Under the pieces are notes generated by a model. It was not told the DNA's origin, did no database searches, and worked only from the letters and a program-made list of their open reading frames with translations. From Glandiceps talaboti (lineage: Eukaryota; Hemichordata; Enteropneusta; Spengelidae): a stretch of DNA of 64,000 nucleotides. Below, piece after piece: positions 1 to 23,772 of the stretch (position 1 is the first letter of the stretch; each line of letters starts with the position of its first letter). A program made the translations under genes and the position numbers. The stretch is from contig NC_135556.1 in the NCBI RefSeq assembly GCF_964340395.1, positions 8,580,001 through 8,644,000 on the forward strand, given 5' to 3'.

Positions 1-7664
<7,664 letters not shown>

Positions 7665-7739
7665 GTATCTAAGCAAAAAAAAAAACATACAACACGTAAA
7701 TACTAATGGGCAGTTGATGGTATATATACAGATGTACCG

Positions 7740-8790
7740 CTACCAACATTCAGTACATAGCCTCCAATACAGGGAGATATCAAGTCTGGTATAAATACTG
7801 ATACAAAATAGAAATAGAATAGTATGAACACAATAATTTCACACCCACAATTTTGGAGTAGAACATGTCAGATCAAAAACACACTGTTGTATATTCGATT
7901 TTCAGCTTCCTCTAGGATACCAGTATTGAAAATTGCCGCACTACTGTAGATGTACCAAAATGCACTTCTGGACCAGTTATGAGCTGTATATCATTGTATA
8001 TAGTACTCAATCTGGGTTTGAATTGATTTTATTTCCTCGTCTCGCTACGTAGCGGATGGTAGCGAAGGTAGCCAAGTAAAGTGATTGTTTAAAACCGATT
8101 CAACCCCATCTTGCACTAGATGTGACTATAAAGCAACGCTTATTGGAGTTTTTATATAGTCAATTGATGTAAACCCGCAGGACAAATAAACAGACAAAAA
8201 GAACCATGCCAGATTTGACCTGAAAGTGTCCCAATGGTGAGGTTGAGTTAAATATGACAATACATGTATTTCGCTAATAAAAATATCGTATAGTACAGTC
8301 ATGAAACATACATAAATAAATATAAATAAAGCCATTGCATATTGTAGGTAGTGAATGACTGATGGACACTTTTGATAAAGCAAAATCTTAGAATTTACAT
8401 TATCGAGAGTAAGAATTTGGGTCACTTTCTAATTTTCAATTTTATAAAAAAAATATAGGAAATAGGTTGACCACGATTGGCCACGGACCAAATAATGTGG
8501 AATTTAGGTATATAATATGGTTATTTCTTGATATATTAGTGTATGGAATATGTAAAATAAACTTTGATGTCTTGTCATTAACATTATCTTTATCTTATCC
8601 AGCCTTTGTGGAGACCAATAAAATTAGTTTTGGTATATTCGAAGTCGTGGTTCCTACACAAAGACAAAATACAACGTTAATTCATGTCATTAGTCATGTT
8701 ATTTGATGAACTAATCAACGTAAAGACGGTTTGGCTTACAGTGATTATTGTTACAGTATTAAATACTCTAAAAGGCAACATCTTTTACCT
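7740..8790. repeat. Upstream block of EgtD-like copy A, duplicated at 21552-22473 and 44265-44450
   Basis: No gene was seen. From about 7828 (GAACACAATAATTTCACAC) to about 8786 the sequence matches 21552-22473 with small indels, and its first 165 bp also match 44265-44440. The block lies immediately upstream of the methyltransferase coding region, so it may include promoter or first-exon sequence. A 75-80 codon ORF shared by two copies (8467 and 22160) diverges by frameshift at its end and looks non-coding. Confidence 0.7.
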
Positions 8791-9061
8791 TGATTAATAT
8801 AAATGAATGATACATGATTTGTGCATTTGCAATTTTAAATTACTGCAGTGGAGAATATCCCACTGCTTCCTAAAGAATTGTTGGCATGTGTGATAAGGTG
8901 AGATTGTATTCCACCATAGATCTTGGAGGGGCGTCCATCAAGAATGGCGTTCTTTTATTTGAGTTTGTTGTAGCGATAGTACGCTGGCCCTGAGATGACA
9001 TAGGAGCAATACATTTGTGGAAGAAATATACGCTCCTGATTTGGTCTGAATGTTTAGAAAA

Positions 9062-9470
<409 letters not shown>

Positions 9471-9479
9471 ATGCACACA

Positions 9480-10376
9480 GATAATGATAATTATATTTTT
9501 ATCTGAACGTACATTATATTCATTTTGTTTCGAATATGTTGTTGGTCGTTTTATACTCTACAATATGTACGTGTGAACAAAAAGCATTGCAAACTCATAA
9601 ATAATAAACATAAATGTGATAAGTTTGAACGAAACCACGCAAATCATAAATATTAGTCGTCGTCGCTATGGTTTTAGTCCAGTTGAGATGTGACAGTTAC
9701 GTATGAGAATTGAAATGTTTTGAGCCAACATTTTCTACGTGACACTAATTAAAGTGTGGTAACGCTACTACATCATTAAAATACTCTTTTATGATTGTGC
9801 GTTGTTTGTTATCGTTGGTAAGGCCGTATGTTTGGAAACACTGAACTGAAACACAATTAACGATACACACATACAAATGTATTATAATTAACTAAACAAA
9901 CAACGGACAACAGCTACAGAACAGATGTTTAAAGAATTTTGCTAAAGGGTTAGACGGTTCTGCACAACATTTATTTCGATATAAATGGGGCGATCAATAC
10001 AACGTAAAATGCATTAAGGTCATCGAGAAAGGTCGTTTACCTCTCGTCATTTTCATACTACCTGAGTACAAATCCTAGCTATGCCGTGGACCACATTGAT
10101 ATTGTATGAATAAAAGTGAATGGAGGCGAGTAGACAGTAGCTCACTACTATATCATTGTCTCTTGAGGTTTGATATTTGTATTTATTTAAAACACATCTA
10201 CATGTAAGTTCTAGATCAATCAGCCATGTTTACCAAGCAACTGATGCCAATTTCACTTGAATCATTCAATAAAACTTTCAAGTATCAGTGACACCTATCT
10301 TTCAAAGTAATCATTGGACCATGGTATTATCAATCTATCATTAATGTACATTATTCTAACATTAAGAAATACAATT
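9480..10376. other. No feature recognised
   Basis: AT-rich sequence without a credible ORF, repeat boundary or RNA gene. Confidence 0.5.
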
Positions 10377-11990
<1,614 letters not shown>

Positions 11991-11993
11991 TAT

Positions 11994-13076
11994 GGACTAT
12001 ACAGAGACGACGGATTAGCCGTTACCAACACAACACCTAAGGACACTGAGAGGATCAAGAAAGAGATTTGCTATATATTCAAGGAGTATGGGCTGAACAT
12101 CACCATTGAAGCTAATAAGAACGTAGTCAACTTCCTCGACGTTACATTTAACCTCGCCGAGAAAACCTACAGCCCATATACAAAACCGAACGCAACCTTG
12201 CAATATGTCCATCGTGAGAGCAACCATCCCCCTAATATTATTAAAAACATACCAGCAGGGGTAAATAGACGACTGTCATCTATATCATCAGATAAGCAGT
12301 CATTCGATCAAGCCGCACCTCAGTACCAGAAAGCATTACACGAAAGCGGTTATAAATACAAACTTGAATATAAGCCCCCCGCAAATATAGGTAGGAAAAA
12401 TAGGCCACGGAGTAATATTTTATGGTATAACCCACCCTTTAGCAAGAGTGTCTCCACTAATATTGGTAAAAAATTTCTTGCCCTGGTAGACAAGTGCTTT
12501 CCACAAGGGAACAACCTCAGGAAAATCTTCAATCGAAACACAATTAAAATTAGTTACAGTTGTGTAACTAATACTAAACGTCTCATCGACAACCACAATA
12601 AAACACAACTGTCTACCCAGAACGGCTGTAAAAACGAGAATACTAAGTTATGTAACTGTCGCGTGAAGGACACATGTCCCCTGGACGGGAAATGTTTACA
12701 AAAGAGCGTGGTATACCAGGCAACAGTTCAGCGTAAAGACACCAATATCCGCGAAACGTATGTCGGACTTACTGAAAACGAGTTCAAGACACGGTACAGG
12801 AACCACACAGCTTCATTCCGCAACAATTTGTCAAGAAACTCAACAGAACTAAGTAAGTATGTATGGTTTCTTAAGGATAAAGAAATTGATTACGACATTA
12901 CATGGAAAATTATTGCACGCGCGCGACCGTACAACAGCTCCAGTCAGAGATGTAATCTCTGCATAACTGAAAAGTATATTATAATTTGTCAACCTCATCG
13001 TTGCACTCTAAATAAACGGAATGAACTTGTGTCGTCGTGTAGGCATAGACATAAATCATTATTGCAGAACAATTAA
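11994..13076 (+). pseudogene. Penelope-like RT/GIY-YIG fragment (identical second copy)
   Basis: The frame opens at 11994 with GLYRDDG and runs to the stop at 13076 with no ATG before the RT motif, so it is a truncated coding fragment. The GIY-YIG domain and cysteine cluster are identical to the left copy. Confidence 0.75.
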
Positions 13077-13268
13077 CTATGCTAATACGCTATGTTACTA
13101 GGTAGATATTCCCTGTTAGGAACATTAGAATAATAGAATTTAACGGTAAGGAAACGCAGATACTATATTCCATTCTACCCCTGATGAGTGAGGATTACGC
13201 ACCTCACGAAACAGTTCTGTAGGGTCTATAGCATATAATTTGGTTCAAATTTTCAAAACCTGTATATA
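11994..13268 (+). mobile_element. Penelope-like element, right arm of the palindrome
   Basis: The inverse complement of 10546-11820, running to the same 3' end (TTTTCAAAACCTGTATATA). The two arms share identical deduced protein over 292 residues. Confidence 0.8.
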
Positions 13269-13323
13269 ATTCGCTCTACTACCCGTATTGAGCACTTTTA
13301 TGTGGTTTTATCTACATCCAGTC

Positions 13324-13324
<1 letters not shown>

Positions 13325-13397
<73 letters not shown>
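13325..13397. repeat. (TA)n microsatellite
   Basis: About 36 TA units, 57 bp beyond the right Penelope end, mirroring the (TA)n at the left end. Confidence 0.95.
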
Positions 13398-13399
<2 letters not shown>

Positions 13400-15360
13400 A
13401 ACTTTTTGCTTTGATATTTCTATTTTGAACCCAAAAAATAATGTTTTGTCCTATGAAAGAAATGTTTTATCCTTATACTGAATATTTTGCTCTCAAAAAC
13501 TTAATTATTTCTTCCACAAATGTATTGTTCCTATGTCATCTCTGGGCCGCCGTACGATAGTGGTTGGTGGAATAAGGTTGTTTTTATTATGTGATATTTC
13601 TAGCTTTACTGATTGCTCTTGAGGTCTGTGTCTGTGGTCTGGTAGTTACTTTACGTTTGGCAAGGTGAGTGTTGAGTTTAGCAGTTCCAGTGATATTGAA
13701 GAAATGTCACGATCTGGTGGTTTTGAATTAGGCCTAAAAACCATTTAGTTCAGGTTACCCGACACTGGTTTTTCACTGCCGACCCAAACCCTTTTTATTA
13801 AAGTGTTCGGGGGAAAAATAAAATAAAATCGCGAAAATTGGGAAGTGTGAAGTGTGAAGCAGTGGATGCGGAAACTTACCCGAACTGAACTTAAGTTCCG
13901 AAACTTTTCTTTCTACTAGTGATGAGAGAAAGAGCTTGCACACTTACCTAAGCTGTTGGTGATACGTGCAGTGTGATGTTCGACTGTCTGGCGGTCTGAC
14001 GGATAAATATAACGCAATCTAGAAATCACTATGACAGGGTTGAAAGACGCGTCCCCTTTACAATGAGCTGGCGTTGTCTAAATTCCCAATATAACCTTCC
14101 CTCAGGCTGTTACTTCAAAGAGGACAAATGCATGATGTACGTGAATGAAATATCAAACAGCATACCAGTGAAACCAATCCTTTGTTCATACTATACAGGT
14201 GAAAATCTATTGTTTGCCTTTGATAATAGAATTTGACCTTTCTAACCTTTTGATTTTCATTTCATTGAACTATATACACACACCCATGTAGATACCACAA
14301 GATGATACAATAATGTTGTGGAGTTTGTTGGTGTTAATTTCATTGAGTAGTCCTTATTCGTACTAATTTTGTAATAATCAATAGTCAATGCTTATTATGG
14401 TTTCCACGCTGAAACACCACCGCTGGGGGACAGTAGTTGTCTCACAAATGTTATATTAAGATATATACTGTCTTATGTATACACAAGTTTCTTTCTTTTT
14501 TTCAACAAAGCTCCAAGTTGATAAATTATAGTGTAGATGTTATCCGTGGCTTTGAATCTCTTCTCACGTACGCGTCAAGCTCATTGAGAAGCTGATGAGT
14601 TCAAATTCATTTTCAAATGAAGACACCTACACAGTCCCCACACCTTTGTTGGTTAATCACAGAATTCTGGTCAATAGTAAGTCGGTGTTTTTTGAGGGTA
14701 ATACATTAGTTCCAAACATAGTGCATTTGCCATATCAGGCCCCTGTTTATACACTGTTTGCATCATTCTAACAGTTGGGGTTTACTTGTTTGTATGAACA
14801 CATGTACAGTTTGGTTCATGATTTCGCAGTGAGCTAGATGGGGAGACGAGATTCGAGGCCACGGATAGCAACCATACTATAATTTATCAACTCTGAATTT
14901 CATTGAAAAAAAGAAAAAAGCTGCTTTCCTCTGAGTTTCCATGCTACTGGTAGCAGCTAAAGCTACAAATTATGGTTGTCACAATTTGAAGTGAATTGAG
15001 TGAATTATCTACTGGATTGAATACAAACCTATGACGCATGTCCACCTTAGTAGTTTCTTTCTTGTCAGAACCAGTCACACAATCGTCGAATAATCAATCG
15101 AGCTTATTCATGTTTTTCAATACCGATGTCTCGAAAGATATGTACAATAATACATCATCTAACTTGTTCTAACTTGTTTTCGTTTTTGAATTGTACTGCG
15201 TTTGTTGCCCTGGCGGTGGGGTTACCTTTTAAATGGTAATAGTCGGGGAGACGTGGTGGGGGTTGGGGTTAAGAAGCAGCGCAACTATCCATTCTTACAA
15301 GTTTTGCGATAGTCGGATTTTGCTGTGATCACTGGCATTTCTTTATAATGGTGTGGCGGT
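13400..15360. other. Gene-free; two repeat blocks
   Basis: 13560-13690 matches 19910-20035 (GGCAAGGTGAGTGTTGAGTT core), 13820-13880 matches 22482-22535, and 14085-14290 matches 17285-17530. Otherwise nothing is recognised. Confidence 0.6.
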
Positions 15361-15363
15361 CGG

Positions 15364-15729
15364 ATGTTCCTAAGCCAAGTATCTAGTGTTAGGTTGTTTT
15401 CCGTTATTTCCTACAGTAACGACTACGTGGAGTTGACCTTGACTGTCTCGTGCCTTTTTGCTACGTTTTATCTAAAACTAAAGTCGTCGCCGCGCTCCGA
15501 TGCGGAGCAATACTACTATAATGGCAAACTGAAGCTTCGGCATCTACCACAGTCACATGTACCGAACCAGGCAGGCGGGCTAAACAATGTAGCTTGCTGG
15601 GTTAGTGAACGTAGAGAAGGCGGCTACGAAGATTCTAAATACCATGACATTATTACAAAACCCTGTTTCAAAGTTTTTATGTCTGTCGCCGTTTTGCCGT
15701 TTTTTTACGGGATTAAGGAATGCTTTTGA
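15364..15729 (+). other. Unrecognised 121-codon ORF
   Basis: The frame is of ordinary composition, with Cys/Tyr-rich stretches and a C-terminal hydrophobic run ending in FFYGIKECF. I recognise no domain. An ORF at 45130-45654 ends in similar SFYGIYKE after a hydrophobic run, which could be a distant relation or chance. It may be a stray exon or no gene at all. Confidence 0.2.
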
Positions 15730-15811
15730 ACATTTCGTAGGACATGATAAATCCGCAATTAATGTTAAACTTAGGAATTGTCCAAATATTTGGCAGATTG
15801 ATACGATGTAA

Positions 15812-16265
15812 TGATAGAAATGTCCACCTAACTTTCATGATGCACATGTGTTTGTACAGTTGCACATGAAAAACGAAAAAGATGGCAGACACTCATGTGG
15901 GAAAGTAGTTGCATTTCGTACAGTTTCAGTATTTGCACAGCTCAGCTAAAATATACCATTGCAATATGTTTAGGACAAGAATGTACTAGTCTGGATGCCA
16001 ACGTGGTTTCTAACTAAACTATGTCTGGTCAAAGTCCCTTAATCACCACAAAAGGTTGTTCATCCAAGCAATGAACCCCAACTGTTATAATGTTGTAAAC
16101 AGTGTACAAGTAGCATCCTGAGCTGACAACAATACCATATTTGGACTTTACATAACTGTCCCAATAAACACTAACTTTAATAGGGACTGTGTTATAGGTT
16201 AAAATTTTGTGATTGATTAACAAAGACATGATGTACTGACTGTGTGGGTGGTTGATGATGAATTT

Positions 16266-16349
<84 letters not shown>

Positions 16350-18480
16350 ATACAATTTTTGATATAGCTTACAGTTTTAATGAAACATTTGCATAATTAA
16401 TGATTTTAGGTAAATAGGTTGTATCTTAAAAATGCAGGCTTCGAATTTTGTATAATATGATACATATATCAACCATAATAATACGCACCTGTCTTATGAA
16501 GTTTGTTGCTACAACTTTTAATGAGTATTTTGAATAATGAATGATATTCAGTATTAATTAAGCAGTATCATACACTCTTACATACATTAACTTAAGAAAG
16601 CACGCTTGTCCAAAAACAAAGCCTGTTTCCATAGTTTTTTTAGTTTAAAGAGTTATTTGCATAATTAGTGATTCCCTTACGGGAGGCATTCAGTTTAAAT
16701 CTGGTCCAATGTTGGCCCTTTTCCTCCAACGAAGTGGAGAGAACAAATATGTGTATGCATTCATCGATCACGTTGTTTTGTCGATATCTGTTTTCGGTTT
16801 TGCAAGAGGCAAGAAGAAAACACCTTTCATTCTTTCAAGGTGGCTGTATCTAGGATCTGAACGACACAGACCATAGCAGCATGAAGTACACTACCTTTAC
16901 GTACTTGATGTTAGGTCTAGGTCGAACAAACTGTGTTTGCCCGACCTTGGGTAGGGACTCACGCATGCGCAGACACAAAATTACATCATTTTCTAATAAT
17001 AGTAGTATGGGCGTATTGTTGAACTACACTATTGAGGTGCTGTGCTACATTTGCTGATTTTGACGGAAATTGGATTACCTCTGAACACTTCTTGGGTCTT
17101 GAAGGCTCCATAATTAATATTGGCACGAGGAAATGTCTGAATTTTTGGCAGGCAATGAGTAATTTAGCAGAATAATCCACCCAACCACAGTCCCTCTAAT
17201 CACTCAACTTTGCGAGCTTCCAACTATTTACGTTTACGTTTAAAGTTTAGCTCTGCTTCCGGTTCAACGAATATTCCCCAAAAATTTGATATAACCTTCC
17301 CCGTGTTACTTCAAAGAGGACAAATGCGTGATCTATGTGAATGAACAGTCAAATGGTACACCAGTCAAAGCAACCCTTTATTCATACGTATGCAGATGAA
17401 TATCTATTATTTGCCTAGATAATATATAGACGAGTGCACAGCTTTGTGTATTTTCACCTTTCTAAACCATTGACTTTCTTTCATTTCACTCAACCGTATA
17501 CACACCCACCTAGATACCACGAAATGATGTAATAATGTGCAAAGTTATGAGGAAAATTAGATTTTACATCTCCCCTGGAATATCTAGTATCCACACTGAG
17601 TGACTGTATACTGCGAGTAAAAATTTGTCAGCAGATCATAATGTTACATTTCCTTGGTATTAGAATGTATTTATTTTCAACTCTATCATGTTGCCAGCAA
17701 TATACTGGACAACATAGCCAATAGTAAGTGAATCGAATTAGTAATCTAGTTTAGAAACTGCTGTAGTACAAAAACATTTTTATGACATTTTTTTTTTAAT
17801 TTCTATTGAAACCAATGACATTTATCACATTTCATTATTCAAAACTTTTCAAAAATATTTATGGTTAAAAATAAAATATTTTCAAAAATAAATATGGTTA
17901 AAATTAGCAGTGTGATCAATGAATGGGAGGGGGAGTTTTGAGTCAGTGCCATGATTAAACTGAAAAATTATGAACAGGACAAGTGCACGCATGGAAAGCC
18001 GCGGTTTTATTAAGTCTAAAGAAAACAATATATATATAATATAATGTGATATATATGAAAATCTAACAATATATATAATATAAAGTTTCTAAAATGAACA
18101 TATCTTTATATGATGCAAACAGTTCATTATATGATGCAAGTACATCATTATGTGTGACAATTATTGACATGGGTTTACAAGTATGTTAACTCAATTTATA
18201 ATATTGTACTTGATAATTAGCTGAATTAATCAATATTAATAGCTCACTCAATCTAAGAGATATCCTAGAACTTTAGGTTACTAAACCATGAATATTTTGT
18301 ATGTCCGTGAATCATACTTCTCATAGGGTTCCTATCTAAAGAGCTTTATGCGTGTGAAACATTGGATTTTGGTTAGCAATTTACCAGATACACTTAAAAT
18401 TACTGAAAATGTAACATGTAAAATTAAATATGCAGTGTGCGGTATTAAGCTTTGAGAATAGAGTATCTGTTGCAAGAACA
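15812..18480. other. No gene; (TA)n at 16267-16344
   Basis: Contains a 78 bp (TA)n tract and the second copy (17285-17530) of the 14085 repeat. The remainder is AT-rich and unassigned. Confidence 0.6.
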
Positions 18481-18499
18481 AAAAGAGTGTTTGTTGTCA

Positions 18500-18672
18500 A
18501 CAGATGGGGGGGGGGGTCATTGTGTTATTTTACTTGTCAGAGGGGGTTGGGGGTTGGATTGTTTTGTGGATGAATTGCAGGGGGGTGGGGGTCACTATCT
18601 TTAAGTACAACATGAACAAAAAGTGACAGGCCAACCCCCGGCCGTAAAAAAAACTGATCGCTCCCTTATGGA
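18500..18672. repeat. G-rich relic resembling the TTA-flanked TIR family
   Basis: Poly-G with GGGGGTGGGGGTCA motifs, then GGCCGTAAA..CTGATCGCTCCCTTA. The right part resembles the end GCCGTAAATTCTGTCCGGTC of the 1706-4722 element. The left end could not be defined. Confidence 0.3.
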
Positions 18673-18949
18673 GGGGTGCTGTAACAGTAATCCTGATAAA
18701 TAAAGTTATGAGGTAAAATAGTAATACTTGCAAAGAGCTACCCATTTTAGTTGACTGGAAGACTGTCAACACAATATAATGTCGACGATTAACAATACAT
18801 TCATGCCAAGCAGTTTTACTTGATTCATCCTTGAACCCAGAGATTCATAAAAAACCCGCAAAATATACATGTATAGTAAGGCTAATCTGGATGGCCTGAA
18901 AGCTGAACCTAACGATTATGTTACAAACTATTTAAAAACATACACAAAG

Positions 18950-19440
18950 CGCTCTGTGGAGAGGACAACTGGACAAATAAAACCGGTTGTTTATAAAATA
19001 GCCCTGAGTGTCTCATGTCATAAATATCCTGCTATTGAAAGTGGAATTCCAAATGGGTATAACACATACCTTAAGTACCACAAATAAATCTCGATCAATG
19101 GTTTGTCACTTATAAACATTTTCATTGCCAACTTCCCTTTAAGCTGACAGAAACAGATCCCTATTGTTTGAAATACGTCATCAAAGGTTTAAAGATTCCG
19201 AGGAAGATTGTTCAAGAAACCACAAATGATACTTTATGTACCTTTATCAGCAAAGTTATCGTTTAATGTTTCTAACTTTTACTATACCATATAAAACGTT
19301 TATGAGAAGATATACAACAGGTACATCCAACAAAAGCATACACGTCTGTTTGCCTACTCCTCCATCATACTTAAGGTTTAAGAGTGTTTCAGAAGCTCTA
19401 CTTGTCAAATATGAGCTCGACACGCAACAATACCAATGAA
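18950..19440. repeat. Repeat block shared with 22895-23250 and partly 20170-20300
   Basis: TGAGTGTCTCATGTCATAAA and CAGAAACAGATCCCTATTG recur in the three places with about 85-90% similarity by eye. No coding signal is conserved between copies. Confidence 0.65.
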
Positions 19441-19859
19441 AAGTTGAAAGGTCAATTGATTAGACCGACATATACGCCGTGGTAGGTCGTACATTTTTGT
19501 GTGTGTTGTGTTCCACGATCATACGCTTTGATTCTAAATCAAAGTGCTTCATTTCATCTATTTGATATGTCATAGGTTGTACCAGACAATTTGGTAAGAT
19601 AAACAAGTGGAAGAAGATACCTTACAACCGATTTCAAGTTAGCGTCCACTGGCTCTGTTTAATACAACCATGGAGAAATCAATACGAAACCACATTCTAC
19701 ACTAAAGACAGCAAGATCGCAATTTCTTGCAACATTTAGTCTATTATGAAATAAACAATTTAAAACATACTGCAACCAGACACAGAGATGTGGATGCCAA
19801 TGGGTATGTGTGTGTGTGTGTGTGTGTGTGAGTACATATATTAGGGTCAATATATGTAC

Positions 19860-21077
19860 AAGAGCCATACCGAGTGTAAACTTGAGGTATTGAAGATCAT
19901 TGTCGTCGGTCGAATAAGGTTGTTTTTATTCTATGATTCTTCTAGCTCTACTGTTTACTCTTGAGATAGCTGTGGTCTTGTAGTTACGTTACGTTTGGCA
20001 AGGTGAGTGTTGAGTTTTAAATTAGCAGTTTCCGCTCTGTATTTATAGTTGGTCAATGGAACATATATGCTATGATATTTAAGAAATGTCTCCATCTGGT
20101 GGATTTGAATAAGGCCTGAAAAGATTGTTTGGTTCCAGGTTATAAAAGACCCCACATAGTTATTTACTGCTGACTCTAAATTTTCACATACCTTAAGTAC
20201 CATCAAGATCGATGCTTAGTCACAACTATTTTCATTGCCAACTTCCTTGTAAGCTGACAGAAACAGATCCCTATAGTTTGAAATATGTCAACCGTCACTC
20301 ATTCCATACACCCTCACCAATAGCCATTGTGGTGAATATGTTTATCTCCCAAAACAGGTTAAGGGAAAAGGCTGATTATCTCAAAGTATCACCAAGTGAA
20401 GGTTAGCGCTCAGTATCTTACTTCTGGCAAAGCCCTCATCTGTTTGCCAAGACATTTCTTTATATGTATGGCCCCGAAGTCGATTGTCGAAGTACTGTAT
20501 CATGCAATACACATCTTGTACATCTCCATGCGGGGTTGGCTACCGTATAATTCAATTGAACATAGGCAGAATCTCCGTGTAGCCTTTATAGGACGTTTGA
20601 GGTACGAAAATTCTTGTGTTCATGGGGGGGGGGGGCGTGAACAATTCTGAGAGGGCGATAGGGAGGGCTGCGAACAACATATATAACCAACATATTTTCT
20701 CTCTGAGGACCCCACCCCCTCCCCGCACTGTAAATTCTGACCACAGCCTAAGGGTAGATGTCAGAGTTATGCGAAAAATCAACATAGTTGTGAGAAACAG
20801 TAAGATTAGTTCGTGAATACACCTTGAGTTTTTTATGACAACGACACATGCATTACAGTGAGTGTTCCAGAAAATGTTACCAGGTTTATGGCAAACACAA
20901 TGATAAAACTCTCCACACAATACAAGCTATGTCACAAATAGGTGAAGAAGATACCCCGGAGAATTTTGAAATTGCTAATGCAATGACTATTCAAAATGTT
21001 AGAATGTTTGCACACCAACAATAATAATAGTGCCGTTTACTTAATATTTCAATCTGTAATGGAAGTTGTCCATATCA

Positions 21078-21174
<97 letters not shown>

Positions 21175-21970
21175 CGGAGCAAATGGCGCGATAGGTTTTT
21201 TTTATATTTTTTTATTTATGTACTCTATTGGATAACACACACAGGAACAAAAGTCGTGTAACAAAAAAATTAAACCTCATCATATCTATAACACAACCAA
21301 AAATACAATAAAGCGATAAAAGGCAAAGTACATTACAAAATATCCCTACTCAGCAAGCTAAATAAGCATTGTAACCTTTCTGACTGAAATAAAGTGTTCT
21401 AATGTCTGTACCTGTTTAACCTGTAACTTACAGTGTAAATGGTCTTCTCTAATGATCATTGCTAGTTTGCTACTTGCAATGATGTTTCAATCACATTTAT
21501 ATAATCGAACCACAAAAGCTTACTTCACAATAGAAAGTATATATATAACTGTATGAACACAATAATTTCACACTTACAATTTTGGAGTAGAAAATGTCAG
21601 ATCAAAAACACACTGTTGTATATTCGATTTTCAGCTTCCTCTAGTCTTGAAATACCGCACTACTGTAGATGTACCAAAACGCACTACTGGGCCAGTTCTG
21701 AGCTGTATGTCGTTGATGTCTGACTCAAATCTATTGTGGTTTATTATTAACTTTGTGCTTTAACTAAGGTCAGGGTTTATCGTCTGACTATAAAGCAACG
21801 CTTATTGGAGTTTTTATGTTGTCATTTGATGTAAACTCGACAAGACAAACAGACAAAAAGAACCATACCAGATTTGACCTGAAAGTGTCCCAATGGTGAG
21901 GTTGAGTTAAATATGCTTATGACAATACATGTATTTTGCTAAAAATATCATATAGTACACTCATGAATCA

Positions 21971-22013
<43 letters not shown>

Positions 22014-22480
22014 ATATAAATAAAGCCATTGCATATTGTTGGTAGTGAATGACTGATGGATCCTTTTGATATAGCAAAATCTTAGAATTTACATTATCGA
22101 GAGTAAGAATTTGGGTCACTTCCTAATTTTCAATTTTATAAAAGAAAATAGAAAATAGGTTGACCACGATTAGCCACGGACCAAATAATGTGGAATTTAG
22201 GTATATAATATGGTTATTTCTTGATATATTAGTGTATGGAATATGTAAAATAAACTTTGATGTCTTGTCATTAACATTATCTTTATCTTATCCAGCCTTT
22301 GTGGAGACCAATAAATTTTGTTTTGGTATATTCGAAGTCGTGGTTCCTACACAAAGACAAAATACAACATTCGTTAATTCATGTCATTAGTCATGTTATT
22401 TTGATGAACTAATCAACGTAAAGACGGTTTGGCTTACAGTGATTATTGTTACAGTATTAAATACTCTAAAAGGCAGCATC
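19860..22480. repeat. Orphan third copy of the methyltransferase upstream block
   Basis: 20290-21065 matches 43340-44060, and 21552-22473 matches 7828-8786. Together they reproduce the sequence upstream of the two methyltransferase genes, but no methyltransferase exon is recognisable on the left where the gene would be expected. A G-rich TIR-like relic (about 20595-20752) is shared with 43600-43745. (TA)n at 21078-21168 and (AAAT)n at 21970-22017 are embedded. Confidence 0.65.
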
Positions 22481-22481
22481 A

Positions 22482-23770
22482 AATAAAATCGCGAAAATTA
22501 TGACGTCTGAGGTGTGAAGCAGTCGATGCGGAAACTTAAAGTAACTTAAAAGATAAAAGAAAACTGTTCTTCCAATCTGTAATGGCTGTACATCTGATGA
22601 GAAATAATACAGAAACCATACGGAAAACACAACTACATGAACTAGACACTCACATGAAAAAAATCTACTTAAAATTGAGCGTATTCGGAACCACACGATA
22701 TTTTAGGCCGAAGGAGTTAGATGACAGTACATCGTCCAGAGGTCGAAATGTTTATCTGTGAGCTCGAGGTTGTTGTAAAGTGTACATGTGGTGTGGACAT
22801 GTCCTTTTTAGTTTCATATATGTATCAAGGAAGGGTGGTTTTATGCCATTAATTTCCCCGCGGTTCAGGATACGGTAAAACTCTCTTTGTAGACACAGCG
22901 TTATAAATAGCTTTGAGTGTCTCATGTCATAAATATCTTGCTATTAAAGGTGGAATTCGAAGTGGGTATAACACATACCTCAACTACTACCAATAAATCT
23001 AGATCGATGCTTTGTCACAACTATTTTCATTGCCAACTTCCATTTAAGCTGACAGAAACAGATCCCTATTGTGTTTGAAATACGTCAACCGAAGCATTGA
23101 AGGTTCTGAGGAAGAATGTTCAAGAAAATAAATTACATTTTATGTACCTTTGTCAATAAATTTATTGTTCAATGTTTCTAAAGTGTATACCATACAAAAT
23201 GTTTTTTGAAAAGATATACAACAGGTGATCCAACAAAAACTGTTCGAACACTTTCATTTTCAATTGCAGGCCAAAATTTCAGGTCGTTAGTGGAAGGGGA
23301 GAATAACGCCGATTAATTGGGATTTGCTTTTAACACTAGCAAACGAGTACGCATGATAACATATACACCTCTCCGACTCTTCCGCGTTGTTTCAACTGTG
23401 CTCTCAATTCATTTAGCGACACTTTTTCAGTAACTGTTAAGGATGAGCGATAGATATTTTAAAAATGCAACTGCGCATACGGTCGCGCAGTGCACACTGT
23501 TTTACGTTTACGTGCTTTTTTCCAATGTTGCCATAGTCAGTTCATACTACATTCTTCAAAATGTCATCGGTTCCTAAAAACAGCGGTTGTTTTAAAAAAA
23601 AACCAAGAGAGACGGGAAAAGGTTAAAAGTGTTCTTGGAAAAGCTGAAAAGACTATGGGCAACATCCAACCAAACTAGAGAATGTGTTCAACTAGACATT
23701 CTTTATGCAGACTCCCAACTACATAAGATTTGCCACAATAGCCATGGATAAGAGTGCATGAGTTAGTATT
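22482..23770. other. Repeat fragments, no gene
   Basis: 22482-22535 is like 13820-13880, and 22895-23250 is like 18990-19330. Nothing else is recognised. Confidence 0.5.
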
Positions 23771-23772
23771 AA

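Noticed and set aside
8467-8706. 79-codon ORF conserved in two copies (also 22160-22390)
   Set aside because: Similarity reflects DNA duplication; the copies diverge by frameshift at the end and no domain is seen.
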